Origin: Desulfuromonas versatilis
GTDB taxonomy: Bacteria > Desulfobacterota > Desulfuromonadia > Desulfuromonadales > NIT-T3
Assembly: GCF_019704135.1 (NCBI RefSeq)
Contig: NZ_AP024355.1
Span: 682,001 to 746,000, forward strand
Direction: 5' to 3'
Length of the DNA: 64,000 bases
Below, one piece after another: positions 1 through 8,607 of the stretch (position 1 is its first letter; each line of letters opens with the position of its first letter). Made by a program: the position numbers and the translations under genes. The notes under the pieces were generated by a model that did no database searches, was not told the DNA's origin, and saw nothing but the letters and a program-made list of their open reading frames with translations.

Positions 1-558
1 GAGTTCGCCCGTACCCTCTGGCAGAAGAAGCCCTCGGCCCGCATCGTGTTCTGGAGCCAGTACAAGGACGAGATGTACGTCAGGGCGCTGGCGCGCATCG
101 TGCCTCCCGAAACGGTCTACGGCTACATCCTCAAGTCGAGCCCCCGGGAGCGCATCTCTTCCGCCATCCAAACGGTGCTCATCGACGAGCAGTGCTGGAT
201 CGACCCCGAGGTGCGCAAGGTTCAGGGGCGCGCCGGGCACAGCCAGACGGCCCTGTCTGACATCGAATACGAGGCGCTGGTGGACATCTCCCTCGGCCTC
301 ACCGACAACCTCATCGCCCAGCGCCGCTACCTCTCGCGGCGGGGGGTGCAGAGCCGCCTCAATTCCCTCTATACCAAGCTCGGCATCGACCAGGAGCAGT
401 TTCACGGCGACAAATTCGGCGACGCCTTCAATCTGCGCAACCGCGCCGTGGCCAGCGCCCTGCGCCGCGGCCTGCTCAACGCCTTCGAGTTGGAGCACGA
501 GGAGGAGGATTTTCAGGCCTGGCTCAAGCGCTTCAAGGGGAGCCAGCGGATCAGCTGA
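1..558 (+). CDS. LuxR-family DNA-binding response regulator, 5'-truncated by the window
   Basis: The frame is open from base 1, so the gene begins outside the window; about 185 C-terminal residues are visible. The first part (ARIVFWSQYK ... GYILKSS) looks like the last strand and helix of a receiver domain. A LuxR/GerE-type helix-turn-helix follows around LSDIEYEALVDISLGLTDNL and continues through a recognition helix near RRGVQSRLNSLYTKLG. This suggests a two-component transcription regulator. The phosphoacceptor region and partner kinase are not visible, so the signal cannot be named. The C-terminus is unusually acidic (LEHEEEDFQAW). Confidence 0.7.
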   Translation, partial: EFARTLWQKKPSARIVFWSQYKDEMYVRALARIVPPETVYGYILKSSPRERISSAIQTVLIDEQCWIDPEVRKVQGRAGHSQTALSDIEYEALVDISLGLTDNLIAQRRYLSRRGVQSRLNSLYTKLGIDQEQFHGDKFGDAFNLRNRAVASALRRGLLNAFELEHEEEDFQAWLKRFKGSQRIS

Positions 559-598
559 GGCAAAAACCGCCGCGAGGACCAAAAGCGAAATTCAGCTG

Positions 599-629
599 TT
601 GACTTGCCGGAAAAGTTTTGGTATCTAAT
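599..629 (+). promoter_or_regulatory. Sigma-70-type promoter for tRNA-Gly
   Basis: TTGACT at 599-604 and TCTAAT at 624-629, 19 bp apart (an alternative -10, TATCTA, gives 17 bp). They lie about 35 bp before the mature tRNA start, as expected for a short tRNA leader. Confidence 0.55.
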
Positions 630-663
630 ACGCCCCGTCGGAAAAAGCGCCGATACGATCAGC

Positions 664-738
<75 letters not shown>

Positions 739-745
739 GAATAAC

Positions 746-780
746 GAAGCCCCGCAGGAGAAAAATCCCTGCGGGGCTTT
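746..780 (+). terminator. Intrinsic terminator after tRNA-Gly
   Basis: Inverted repeat AGCCCCGCAGG / CCTGCGGGGCT with a short A-rich loop, followed by T residues. It sits 8 bp after the tRNA. Confidence 0.85.
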
Positions 781-815
781 GAGTTTTGGCCAGGCACGCC
801 AAAGGATCAGCCACC

Positions 816-1418
816 ATGCAGCTGGAAACCTTCCTCCACGCGCTCACCTCCTATTTCGTCATCATCGACCCCATCGGCGCGGCGGTCATCTTTCACGGCC
901 TCTCCGACGGCGAGGAGCGCCGCTACGCGATCCGCATGGCGATCCGCGCGACGGTCATCTCCATCGCCATCGTGCTGGTCTTCGGCTTCTGCGGCGAGGC
1001 CCTGCTCACCCGCCTCGGCATCACTATCGACGCCCTGCGAGTCAGCGGCGGGCTGCTGCTGTTCTACACCGCCTTCAACATGATCACCCGCCAGGGCGGC
1101 AGCGGCTACAGCAAGTCGGGCTACACCCTCGACATCTCGGTGTTTCCCATGTCGATCCCCCTCATCGCCGGGCCCGGCTGCCTGACCCTGACCATCCTGC
1201 TCTTCTCCCAGGTCGAGGGGCGCGTGGCGCTTCTCTCCCTGGTCCCCGCCGTGCTGCTCATCTACCTGCTGACCCTGGCCATGCTGCTGGCGGCCCGCTA
1301 CCTGAAAAAGGTCATCGGCAAGACCGGCGACGACATCCTCCAGCGCCTGCTCGGGGTGATTCTCGCCGCCTTGGCGATCCAGTTCATTGCGGATGGGATC
1401 CGCGGGATCGCCGGGTAA
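816..1418 (+). CDS. MarC family integral membrane protein
   Basis: 200-residue polytopic inner-membrane protein of the MarC/UPF0056 family. The N-terminal segment YFVIIDPIGAAVIF, with its DP-G motif, is the family hallmark, and about six hydrophobic helices follow. Despite the name, the family has no confirmed role in multiple antibiotic resistance and its substrate is unknown. ATG at 816 is chosen over an upstream TTG at 786 because AAAGGA lies 10 bp before it and because the upstream codons overlap the tRNA terminator. It is monocistronic, ending at a terminator shared with the converging glcF-type gene. Confidence 0.85.
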   Translation: MQLETFLHALTSYFVIIDPIGAAVIFHGLSDGEERRYAIRMAIRATVISIAIVLVFGFCGEALLTRLGITIDALRVSGGLLLFYTAFNMITRQGGSGYSKSGYTLDISVFPMSIPLIAGPGCLTLTILLFSQVEGRVALLSLVPAVLLIYLLTLAMLLAARYLKKVIGKTGDDILQRLLGVILAALAIQFIADGIRGIAG

Positions 1419-1531
1419 GGAAAAGGCGGTCCTCCGGCCCTCCCGCGGGTGCCGAATGCAGGCGGGCCGTGGGGAGAGTGGACAAAGCTGGTGGGAACAA
1501 AGTCTCCCAGAGTTGAAGGCTGGCCCGAACC

Positions 1532-1575
1532 AAAAAAATCCCCCTGCTCCATGGGCGAGCAGGGGGATTTTTTTT
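1532..1575. terminator. Bidirectional intrinsic terminator
   Basis: A-run, then ATCCCCCTGCTC / GAGCAGGGGGAT, then a T-run. It separates the converging marC-like gene and the lactate operon and works for both strands. Confidence 0.85.
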
Positions 1576-1596
1576 CTCGGTGTTGCCGGGGGGGGC

Positions 1597-2907
1597 TCAG
1601 TCCGGGGTCGCCTCGCCGAGCAGTTCCATCAGGTGCAGCACCTGCTGGGGCATGCCGGCCTCGCGCACGCCCCAGGCGAGCTGCAGGTGGCAGCCGGGGT
1701 TAGCGGTGACCAGCGCCTCGGCGCCGGTGGCGCGGACGTTGCCGAGCTTGCGGTCGAGGACCTTCTGGCTCTCCTCCGAGTACTTCAGACCCCAGGTAGC
1801 CGCCGAGCCGCAGCACCAGCTCGCCTCGGCCATCTCGCGCAGTTCGACACCGGGGATCTGTTTAAGCAGCTTGCGCGGCTGGGCGCTGACCCCCTGGGCG
1901 TGGCAGAGGTGGCAGGGCTCGTGGTAGGTGACGGTCTTGTTCACCGGCTTGAGCCCCTCGGTGCGCAGCCCCACCTCGGCGAGAAACTCGGTGATGTCGC
2001 GAATCTTGGAACGGAATTTGGCCAGTTTCGCGTGCTCGGCCTGGCCTTCGAGCAGCTCTTCGTACTCCTTGAGGGAGGCGCCGCAGCCGGCGCAGTCGGT
2101 GACGATGTAGTCCACGTCCTGATCGAGGAACAGATCGAGGTTGAACAGGGCCAGCTCGCGGGCGGTCTGGCGGTCGCCCTCGGAGAGGTGGGGGGCGCCG
2201 CAACACTTGGTGTTGCGCGGAGTGATGACCTCGAAGCCCTGGTGGACCAGCACCCGCACGGTCTGGCGCGAGACCCCCGGGTACATCAGGGTCATCACGC
2301 AGCCGAGAAAGAAGCCGACCTTGCCGCGCTTCTTGCCCTTGGCCTCGATGCGCTCGGGCAGTTGGGTGCGCAGCGGCTTGTCGAGCTCGGGGAGCATCCC
2401 CTCGGCCTTCTCCATCCAGCCCGGGCCCAGCTTGAGCACCTTGCTGTGGCGCACCAGCCACTGGATGCCGAGCCGCTGGTAGAGGCGGGTCGGGAGCATG
2501 GAGGTCTCGAGCTTCTCCGGCGAGGGGAGCATCTTCTGCAGGATGAACTCGCGGAAGGCCTTGCCGGCGGTGCCCAGCGGGTAGAAGGCGTGGGACTGGC
2601 TGCGGCAGATCTCCATCACCTCGCCGGCGCGCACCCCGGAAGGGCAGGCGGTGGTGCAGGCGCGGCAGTCGAGGCAGAAGAAGGATTCTTCCTTGACCGC
2701 CTGGGTGAATTCGAGTTTCTGCTCGGCCACCGCCCGGGCCAGGGCGACCCGGCCACGGGGGCTGGAGCGCTCGCGCCCGGTCAGGGCGTAGGTCGGGCAG
2801 GTCGGCAGGCAGAAGCCGCAGCGCATGCACTGCAGCACGTCGTCGTAGTGGGGTGCGTCCTGGGGCTTGAAATTGCCCTTGAGATCTTTATCGTCAGTGC
2901 GAGACAC
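1597..2907 (-). CDS. glcF: GlcF-type iron-sulfur subunit of D-lactate/glycolate dehydrogenase
   Basis: 436-residue electron-transfer partner of the FAD subunit encoded just upstream. Two ferredoxin-type 4Fe-4S motifs lie near the N-terminus (CMRCGFCLPTCP and CLDCRACTTACP). Two cysteine-rich CCG domains follow (CCGAPHLSEGD near the middle, CCGSAATWG near the C-terminus). Its GTG start overlaps the glcD stop by 14 bp, with GGAGGAG upstream, so translation is probably coupled. Members of this family pass electrons from 2-hydroxy acid oxidation to the quinone pool. The neighbouring lactate genes favour D-lactate over glycolate, but sequence alone does not decide this. Confidence 0.88.
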   Translation of the reverse strand: MSRTDDKDLKGNFKPQDAPHYDDVLQCMRCGFCLPTCPTYALTGRERSSPRGRVALARAVAEQKLEFTQAVKEESFFCLDCRACTTACPSGVRAGEVMEICRSQSHAFYPLGTAGKAFREFILQKMLPSPEKLETSMLPTRLYQRLGIQWLVRHSKVLKLGPGWMEKAEGMLPELDKPLRTQLPERIEAKGKKRGKVGFFLGCVMTLMYPGVSRQTVRVLVHQGFEVITPRNTKCCGAPHLSEGDRQTARELALFNLDLFLDQDVDYIVTDCAGCGASLKEYEELLEGQAEHAKLAKFRSKIRDITEFLAEVGLRTEGLKPVNKTVTYHEPCHLCHAQGVSAQPRKLLKQIPGVELREMAEASWCCGSAATWGLKYSEESQKVLDRKLGNVRATGAEALVTANPGCHLQLAWGVREAGMPQQVLHLMELLGEATPD

Positions 2908-4327
2908 GGAAACCCTCCTCCACGTGGGGCTTGCTGCAGGGGTCGCCCTCGTCGAAGATCTTGCCGGGGTTGAGCAGCCCCTTGGGGTCGAAGGACTGCT
3001 TGATGCGCTTCATGACCGCCACGCCGCCGGGGCCGATCTGCCGGGCCAGGTACTCCTTCTTGGCCAGGCCGATGCCATGTTCGCCGGAGACGGTGCCGCC
3101 CCAGGCGAGAACTTTTTCGTAGAGCTCGTTGTAGAAGGCGTGGGCCCGCTGCATCTCGTCCGCGTTGCGCTCGTCGCAGAGCACCGTGGGGTGCAGGTTG
3201 CCGTCGCCGGCGTGGCCGAAGGTGCCGACCTTGAGCTGGTACTTCTCGGTCAGCCGCTCGATCTCGTCGAAGGTGTCGGCGAGCCGCGAGCGAGGCACCG
3301 TGGCGTCTTCGAGCAGGGTGGTGGGCGAGACCCGGGCCAACGCCGAGAGGGCGGTGCGCCGGGCGGCGGCGAGGCTGGCGGCCTCTTCGGCGGTCTTGGC
3401 CACGTGGACTTCGGCGGCGTTGACCTCGCGCAGGATCTTCTCCACCGCTTCGGCCTCCTCGGCGACCATCGCCGGGTGACCGTCGACCTCGATCAGCAGC
3501 AGCGCCGCCATCTGCCGGGGCAGGCCGATCTTGACGTAATCCTCGACGCAGTTGATGGTCGCCTTGTCCATGATCTCCATGGTCGAAGGGATGATCTTGG
3601 CGGCGATGATCTTCGAGACCGCCTCGCCGGCGGTGCGCATGTCGTTGAAGTAGGCGAGGAAGGTGCGCTTGTCCTTCGGCGGCGGGATCAGCTTGACGGT
3701 GATCTCGGTGATGATGCCGAGGGTTCCCTCGCTGCCGCAGAGCAGGTCCTTGAAGTTGTAGCCGGCCACGTCCTTGACGCTCTTGCCGCCGGTGGTGAGG
3801 ATGCTGCCGTCGGGCAGCACGCACTTGAGGGCCATGACGTAGTCGCGGGTGACGCCGTACTTGAGGCCGCGCAGGCCGCCGGCGTTCTCCATGACGTTGC
3901 CGCCCAGGGTCGAGATCTTTTGCGAACCGGGGTCGGGCGGGTAGAACAGTCCCTTGGCGGCCACCGCGTTGAACAGGTCGAGGGTGACCACCCCGGCCTC
4001 GACGGTGGCGGTGAGGTTCTCTTCGTCGATCTCGAGGATGCGGTTCATGCGGGTCAGGCAGATCACCATCCCCCCCTGGACCGGCACGCTGCCGCCGGAG
4101 AGGCCGGTCCCCGAGCCCCGGGGAACGATGGGCAGACCCTCGCGCTGGGCGATCTCCATGGCGGCCAGCACCTGCTCGGTGCTGGTCGGGTAGACCACCA
4201 CCTCGGGCAGATGGTGCACGCCTGGGGTCGAATCGTAGCCGAGGACCAGCAGGTCTTCCTTCTCGTACAGCACGTTCTGAGCGCCGAGCTTTTCCTTCAG
4301 ATGTTCTATCGCGGTTGTTGAAATCAT
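2894..4327 (-). CDS. glcD: FAD-linked D-lactate/glycolate dehydrogenase, GlcD type
   Basis: 477 residues. An N-terminal FAD-binding PCMH domain carries PRGSGTGLSGGSVP (about 70-85), and the C-terminal half is typical of FAD-linked oxidases (FGHAGDGNLHPTVL; GEHGIGLAKK). The family oxidises D-2-hydroxy acids to 2-oxo acids; close architectural relatives are Dld-II D-lactate dehydrogenases and GlcD. The length is normal. It lies downstream of the TRAP transporter and usp genes on the same strand and is translationally coupled to glcF. The 166-bp gap upstream could hold its own promoter, but none is obvious. Confidence 0.88.
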   Translation of the reverse strand: MISTTAIEHLKEKLGAQNVLYEKEDLLVLGYDSTPGVHHLPEVVVYPTSTEQVLAAMEIAQREGLPIVPRGSGTGLSGGSVPVQGGMVICLTRMNRILEIDEENLTATVEAGVVTLDLFNAVAAKGLFYPPDPGSQKISTLGGNVMENAGGLRGLKYGVTRDYVMALKCVLPDGSILTTGGKSVKDVAGYNFKDLLCGSEGTLGIITEITVKLIPPPKDKRTFLAYFNDMRTAGEAVSKIIAAKIIPSTMEIMDKATINCVEDYVKIGLPRQMAALLLIEVDGHPAMVAEEAEAVEKILREVNAAEVHVAKTAEEAASLAAARRTALSALARVSPTTLLEDATVPRSRLADTFDEIERLTEKYQLKVGTFGHAGDGNLHPTVLCDERNADEMQRAHAFYNELYEKVLAWGGTVSGEHGIGLAKKEYLARQIGPGGVAVMKRIKQSFDPKGLLNPGKIFDEGDPCSKPHVEEGFRVSH

Positions 4328-4493
4328 CGAAACCTCGCTTGGATTAAAATCTCACTATGCCGGTTATCTTTGCGGTCGCCAGGTGTTTACGGGCGGTCGC
4401 GGGGATGTCGGTTCGTTCCGGGCAGGCGATGGCTGGAGGTGGGAAGCCCGGCGGCAGGAGCGGCCTTGGGGGCCGCTCCTGCGTCGAGGGTAC

Positions 4494-5003
4494 CTAGAAA
4501 CCTTCTTCGTGAAAGCCTTCGGGGATGCGTACCAGCAGCACGGGGGTGGTGGAGCTGTGGATGACCTTCTGGGCCGTGTTGCCGAGCAGCGCCTCGCCGA
4601 GGCGGGTGTGGCGGTGGGTGCCCATGACGATCAAATCGGCCTTGAGCCGCTTGGCCTCTTCGAGGATAACCAGGGGCGGGTGCCCTTCGTCGACCAGGAT
4701 GTCGGTAACCCGGCTGCGTCCCTCGGGGTCGTTGCACAGCTCTTTCTCGCAGAGCAGTTCGAGGCGCTTGACGATATCCCCTTTAACTCTTTCCTGAGCC
4801 TGCTTGTGCATCTGTTCCGACTTCTCGTGAGTGATGTGCAGCTCGACCAGGCTCTGGCCGAAGGGGCTCAGCGGCTCCATGGCATGCACGATGGCGATTT
4901 TGGCCTGGTGGGCCTGCGCCAGGCTCAGGGCATAGCGAAACACGTGGGGAGCACCCTCGCCGAGGCCGGTGGTATACAGGATGGTGTTGATTTTAGGTAG
5001 CAT
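4494..5003 (-). CDS. Universal stress protein (UspA superfamily)
   Basis: 169 residues with the Usp fold: N-terminal strand INTILYTTGLG, IAIVHAME, and the C-terminal nucleotide-loop region LIVMGTHRH ... LLGNTAQKVIHSSTTPVLLVR. The usual ATP motif G-x2-G-x9-G-S/T is altered: the second Gly is replaced and the last position is N. Nucleotide binding is therefore uncertain. The gene sits between dctM and glcD on the same strand. Usp genes are common inside TRAP transporter operons, where a Usp protein can associate with the transporter. Confidence 0.85.
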   Translation of the reverse strand: MLPKINTILYTTGLGEGAPHVFRYALSLAQAHQAKIAIVHAMEPLSPFGQSLVELHITHEKSEQMHKQAQERVKGDIVKRLELLCEKELCNDPEGRSRVTDILVDEGHPPLVILEEAKRLKADLIVMGTHRHTRLGEALLGNTAQKVIHSSTTPVLLVRIPEGFHEEGF

Positions 5004-5050
5004 CGCTTTTCTCCGCCCGAGTTAACAGGGTTGCTTGTTCCCGCGTCCGT

Positions 5051-6391
5051 TCAGCCGCCGAAGAAGACCGACGGCAACCAGGTGATCAGCTCCGGGAAGA
5101 CGATCATCAGCACCAGGCCGACGACCTGGATCCCGACAAAGGGCAGAATCCCCTTGTAGATGTCGCCCATGGTGTATTCCGGCGGCGCCACCCCTTTGAA
5201 GTAGAACAGGGCGTAACCAAAGGGGGGCGTCAGGAACGAGGTCTGCAGGTTGATACAGACCAGCATGGCGAACCACAGCGGGTTGAAGTCGAGGTCCATG
5301 GCGATGGGGGTGAAGATCGGCACCACCACCAGCAGGATGGCGGCCCAGTCGATGAACATCCCCAGGAAAAAGACCACCGCCATCATGATCGCCAGCACCA
5401 CGTAGGGGCTCACGTCCATGCCGAGCAGGGCGTCGGAGACCACGTCGCCGCCCCCCATGCTCAAGAATACCACGCTGAACAGTTTGCCGCCCACGAACAG
5501 GGCCATGATCATCGCGGTGGTGCGGGCGGTGGAAACGGAGGCCTGCTTGATGACCTCCCAGTTGAGCTTGCGGTTGAACAGGGCCAGGATCATGGCGCCG
5601 ACGCCGCCCAGGGCGGCCGCCTCGGTGGGGGTGGCGACCCCGGCGAGGATGGTCCCCATGACGATCAGGATCAAGCTGAAGGGGGGCACGAAGCTCTTCA
5701 TGGTCATGGAGATCTTCTGCGCCGCGGTGGCGGTGCGCTCCTCCGGGGGGATCGGCGGGCCCAGGTCGGGGTTGATGGCGCAGCGTACCCCGACGTAGAG
5801 CAGGTAGAGCAGCGAGAGGATCAGGCCGGGGAGGATCGCAGCGGCGAACAGGTTGCCGACCGAGGTCTCCTTGAGGCCGGTCAGGCCGCCGTAGACGACC
5901 AGCATGATGGAGGGCGGAATCAAAATCCCCAGGGTCCCCGAGGAGCAGATGATGCCGGCCGACATGCCGCGGTCGTAGCCGCGGCGCAGCAGTGCGGGGC
6001 CGGCCATCAGGCCCATGGCGACCACCGAGGCGCCGATGATGCCGGTGGTAGCGGCGAAGACCGTCGAAACCACGATGACCGCTAGACCCAGACCGCCGCG
6101 CAGGCCGCCGAGCACGATGTAGAGCGCGTCGAACAGCCCCTCGGAAACCTTGGAACGGTCGAGGATCTGGGCCATGAAGATGAACAGCGGCACTGCCACA
6201 AGCGTATAGTTGAGAAAAATCCCCCAGGCGTTGTTGACGAACAGGTCGAGCAGCGCGGGGACGTTGAATCCATTGTCAATCAAGCCGTACAGGGTGGCCA
6301 CGCTGGCCAGGGTCACTGCCAGGGGGTGGCCCAGGGCAATGGCGCCCACGAGGGTGGCGAACATGAGAATTGTCAGTATTTCAGGGCTCAT
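5051..6391 (-). CDS. dctM: TRAP transporter large membrane subunit (DctM family)
   Basis: 446-residue polytopic protein with the DctM pattern: an N-terminal LAIMFATLVGAIALGHPLAVTL-like helix, then GIIGASVVAMGLMAGPALLRRGYD, LGILIPPSIMLVVYG and a C-terminal LTPPFGYALFYFKGVAP segment. About 12 helices are expected. It forms the sodium-coupled translocation channel with the small DctQ subunit and receives substrate from the periplasmic DctP protein. Order on the minus strand is dctP-dctQ-dctM with short gaps, followed by usp and glcDF. That order argues for uptake of lactate or another 2-hydroxy/2-oxo acid. Confidence 0.92.
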   Translation of the reverse strand: MSPEILTILMFATLVGAIALGHPLAVTLASVATLYGLIDNGFNVPALLDLFVNNAWGIFLNYTLVAVPLFIFMAQILDRSKVSEGLFDALYIVLGGLRGGLGLAVIVVSTVFAATTGIIGASVVAMGLMAGPALLRRGYDRGMSAGIICSSGTLGILIPPSIMLVVYGGLTGLKETSVGNLFAAAILPGLILSLLYLLYVGVRCAINPDLGPPIPPEERTATAAQKISMTMKSFVPPFSLILIVMGTILAGVATPTEAAALGGVGAMILALFNRKLNWEVIKQASVSTARTTAMIMALFVGGKLFSVVFLSMGGGDVVSDALLGMDVSPYVVLAIMMAVVFFLGMFIDWAAILLVVVPIFTPIAMDLDFNPLWFAMLVCINLQTSFLTPPFGYALFYFKGVAPPEYTMGDIYKGILPFVGIQVVGLVLMIVFPELITWLPSVFFGG

Positions 6392-6430
6392 TGGCTAAAG
6401 TCTCCAGGGTCGGACAGGGTCTGATCTTGT

Positions 6431-6922
6431 TTAGCTGCGCAGGCTGCGGAAGTCGTGAATCAGTTTGGCCACACCCTGGAGGAAGAACAGGACGAAGCCG
6501 ATGGCCATGATGGTCTTGTACGGATAGATCGCGGGAGCCCAGGAGCTCGAGGCCAGTTCCGACGCCTGCCAGGAGGTGGCGGCGTAAATCACCGCCCAGA
6601 CGGCGAGCAGACCGATGGTCGGGATGAACAGAACCAGGTTGGCGATGATGCGCAGGATGGTCCGGGGCCTGGCCGGCAGCCTGGCCTCGAAGATGTCGAT
6701 GGAGACATGGCCGTCGTACTTGTGCGCATAGCCCAGGGTCAGCATGTAGTGCATGCCGTAGATGAAGGTGGTCATTTCGAAAGCCCAGGCGGTCGGCGCG
6801 TTGAAGCCGTAGCGCATCATGACCTCGAAACCCACTACCCCGACCATGGGCAGGATGAGAAAGGCGGAGATGAAACCGATTTTCTCGTTCAGGGCGTCCA
6901 GCGCCCGCTCGATGATGAGCAT
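6431..6922 (-). CDS. dctQ: TRAP transporter small membrane subunit (DctQ family)
   Basis: 163 residues with four predicted helices, including FISAFLILPMVGVVGFEVMMRYGF and WAFEMTTFIYGMHYMLTLGYA, and the DctQ signature region around GHVSIDIFEARL. It assembles with DctM. It is flanked by dctP upstream and dctM downstream, so the transporter is a complete three-gene set with separate Q and M subunits. Confidence 0.9.
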   Translation of the reverse strand: MLIIERALDALNEKIGFISAFLILPMVGVVGFEVMMRYGFNAPTAWAFEMTTFIYGMHYMLTLGYAHKYDGHVSIDIFEARLPARPRTILRIIANLVLFIPTIGLLAVWAVIYAATSWQASELASSSWAPAIYPYKTIMAIGFVLFFLQGVAKLIHDFRSLRS

Positions 6923-7014
6923 GGGGTACCTCTCGATTCGGTGTGACGTGCGGTGTCCCGGAGATCCGGGGAAACAGGCGGCGGGGGCCGTTGGGGCCCC
7001 CGCCGGCTTATGAT

Positions 7015-8172
7015 TTACTGCATGCGCTTGCCGTTGATGAAGTCGTCGATCGGCCAGGGGGTCAGGCCGCCGCGGATTTCACGCCACTCGGCGAAATCCT
7101 TCTTGAACTGCTCCTGGGAGTCGAGGGTCTTCTTCACGTCGGGGTGCTTGGACTTGAGGTCCTCGAGGTACTCCTTGGTGCGCTTGGCGAAGGAGGTGAT
7201 GGCATCGTCGTCCATGCGCACGAACTCGACCTTCTCCTTGAACAGCTTGATCGCCTCGATGTTCAGGTTCTCCTGCCAGGCGCTGGACCAGAGCTGGGTC
7301 TCCTTGGCGGCGATGTCGATGATCCACTTCAGGTCGGCCGGCAGCTCGTTGTAAGCGTCCTTGTTGATGAAGATGGCGCACTGCACCGAAGGCTGGTGCA
7401 CGCCGGGCTCGATGACGTATTTGGTGATCTCGTCAAAACCCATGGGGTAGTTCATGGCCGGGGAGCTGAACTCGGCCGCGTCGATGACGCCGCGCTCCAG
7501 GGCCAGGTAGACCTCGCCGCCGGGCAGCGGGGTGACGCTGGCGCCGAGGCTGTTCATGATGTCCATGTACCAGCCCGGGGTACGCACGCGCATCCCTTTG
7601 AAGTCGGCCATGGTGGTGGCCTTTTTGTTGGAGAAGAAGCCCATCTCCTGGCCGCCGTTGCCGCCGGGGAGGGCGTAGAGGTTGTAACGCCCGTAGAGTT
7701 CCTGCATCTGCTCGAGGCCGCCGCGCTCATAGAGCCAGATGTTGTAGCCCTCGGTGTCGAGGCCGAAGGGGACCGAAGCAAAGGAAACGAAGTTTTCGTT
7801 CTTGCCCTTCCAGTAGCCGGGCCAGTCGTGGCCGATCTGCGCCGAACCCTTGCTTACCGCGTCGAAGCTCTCCATGGCTCCGACCAGTTCGCCGGCAGAG
7901 AAGAGTTTGATTTCAAGGCGGCCGCCCGAGGCGAGCTCCACCGAGTCCGCAAAGTGCTGGGCCATGTCGTAGAACAGCAGCCCCTTGGACCAGGGCATGA
8001 CCATCTTCCAGCGGAATTTCTTGTCCGAGGTCTTGATGGTCCGCAGTTCTTTCTGGACCGCCTCATGGCGTTTGTCGGCGCCGAACTTCTCGCGCTTGGC
8101 GGCGAAGGCGTTGGGCGCGAGCAGCAGCGAAACCGCGACCAGCAGGCCGACCAGGGATCTGAACCTTTTCAT
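7015..8172 (-). CDS. dctP: TRAP transporter periplasmic substrate-binding protein (DctP/TakP-like)
   Basis: 385 residues. The N-terminus (MKRFRSLVGLLVAVSLLLAPNAFA) is a Sec signal peptide. The mature protein has the DctP fold: LFSAGELVGAMESFDAVSKG and the central GMRVRTPGWYMDIMNSLGA, whose Arg is expected to hold the substrate carboxylate. AQIGHDWPGYWKGKNE resembles the 2-oxo acid (TakP) and lactate-binding branch rather than C4-dicarboxylate receptors. It is the first gene of the minus-strand arm, with a promoter and operator just upstream. Confidence 0.9.
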   Translation of the reverse strand: MKRFRSLVGLLVAVSLLLAPNAFAAKREKFGADKRHEAVQKELRTIKTSDKKFRWKMVMPWSKGLLFYDMAQHFADSVELASGGRLEIKLFSAGELVGAMESFDAVSKGSAQIGHDWPGYWKGKNENFVSFASVPFGLDTEGYNIWLYERGGLEQMQELYGRYNLYALPGGNGGQEMGFFSNKKATTMADFKGMRVRTPGWYMDIMNSLGASVTPLPGGEVYLALERGVIDAAEFSSPAMNYPMGFDEITKYVIEPGVHQPSVQCAIFINKDAYNELPADLKWIIDIAAKETQLWSSAWQENLNIEAIKLFKEKVEFVRMDDDAITSFAKRTKEYLEDLKSKHPDVKKTLDSQEQFKKDFAEWREIRGGLTPWPIDDFINGKRMQ

Positions 8173-8344
8173 CAGACTTCCTCCTATGCGATGGGTTAAC
8201 AGATTGAGCCGGCGACATTGCCGGCCTCATGGCGTTTTACCCCTGCCAACAAGTCTATGGTCGGCAGGCTGGAATTCAAGCTCGTTAGGTAGAATAAAAG
8301 GGCACTTGCGGCCGCAGATCGGCATTTTTCTGGTCTGCATATTT

Positions 8345-8359
8345 AATGGTAATACCATT
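8345..8359. promoter_or_regulatory. GntR/LldR-like operator at the TRAP promoter
   Basis: AATGGTAATACCATT is a perfect 15-bp palindrome of the TGGT-N3-ACCA class bound by FadR-type GntR regulators (LldR, PdhR, FadR). It covers the expected transcription start of the minus-strand promoter at 8362-8390. Confidence 0.65.
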
Positions 8360-8361
8360 GC

Positions 8362-8390
8362 ACTTTAGGTGGAGGCATGGGGAAAGTCAA
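8362..8390 (-). promoter_or_regulatory. Probable promoter of the dctP-dctQ-dctM-usp-glcDF arm
   Basis: On the minus strand, TTGACT (8390-8385), 17-bp spacer, TAAAGT (8367-8362). The predicted start near 8355 falls inside the operator palindrome, which fits repression. The leader to dctP would be about 180 nt. Confidence 0.5.
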
Positions 8391-8471
8391 GGGAAAAAAC
8401 AAATATCGTTTGAATTTGATCGGTCGCAGTTTTCAGGATGTTGCGGTGCGTACTGGTAATTCACGGTTTTG

Positions 8472-8484
8472 ATGGTATTACGAT
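8472..8484. promoter_or_regulatory. Imperfect third operator-like site
   Basis: ATGGTATTACGAT matches the left half of the flanking palindromes (TGGTnnnAC) but loses the right half. It may be a weak auxiliary site between the two divergent promoters. Confidence 0.3.
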
Positions 8485-8529
8485 ATTTATTTCCAGCTTT
8501 GAAAGGGGCCGGATGGGGCGGATTTAGCC

Positions 8530-8559
8530 TTGACAGGTTCACGGAGTGTCTTTTAGGAT
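8530..8559 (+). promoter_or_regulatory. Probable promoter of the lutC arm
   Basis: TTGACA at 8530-8535, 18-bp spacer, TAGGAT at 8554-8559. Predicted start near 8566, 10 bp before the operator at 8576-8586. Confidence 0.55.
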
Positions 8560-8575
8560 GCCTCTTGAGCTAGAC

Positions 8576-8586
8576 TGGTAAGACCA
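8576..8586. promoter_or_regulatory. GntR/LldR-like operator at the lutC promoter
   Basis: TGGTAAGACCA has the same TGGT-N3-ACCA form as the 8345-8359 site and matches the known E. coli LldR operator core. Its place just downstream of the predicted start fits transcriptional repression. Confidence 0.65.
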
Positions 8587-8607
8587 TTTAACGCCGAGGT
8601 GTTCATC

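Noticed and set aside
1387-2973. 528-codon plus-strand frame over glcF
   Set aside because: It crosses the bidirectional terminator at 1532-1575 and has no recognisable domain; glcF on the minus strand explains the DNA.
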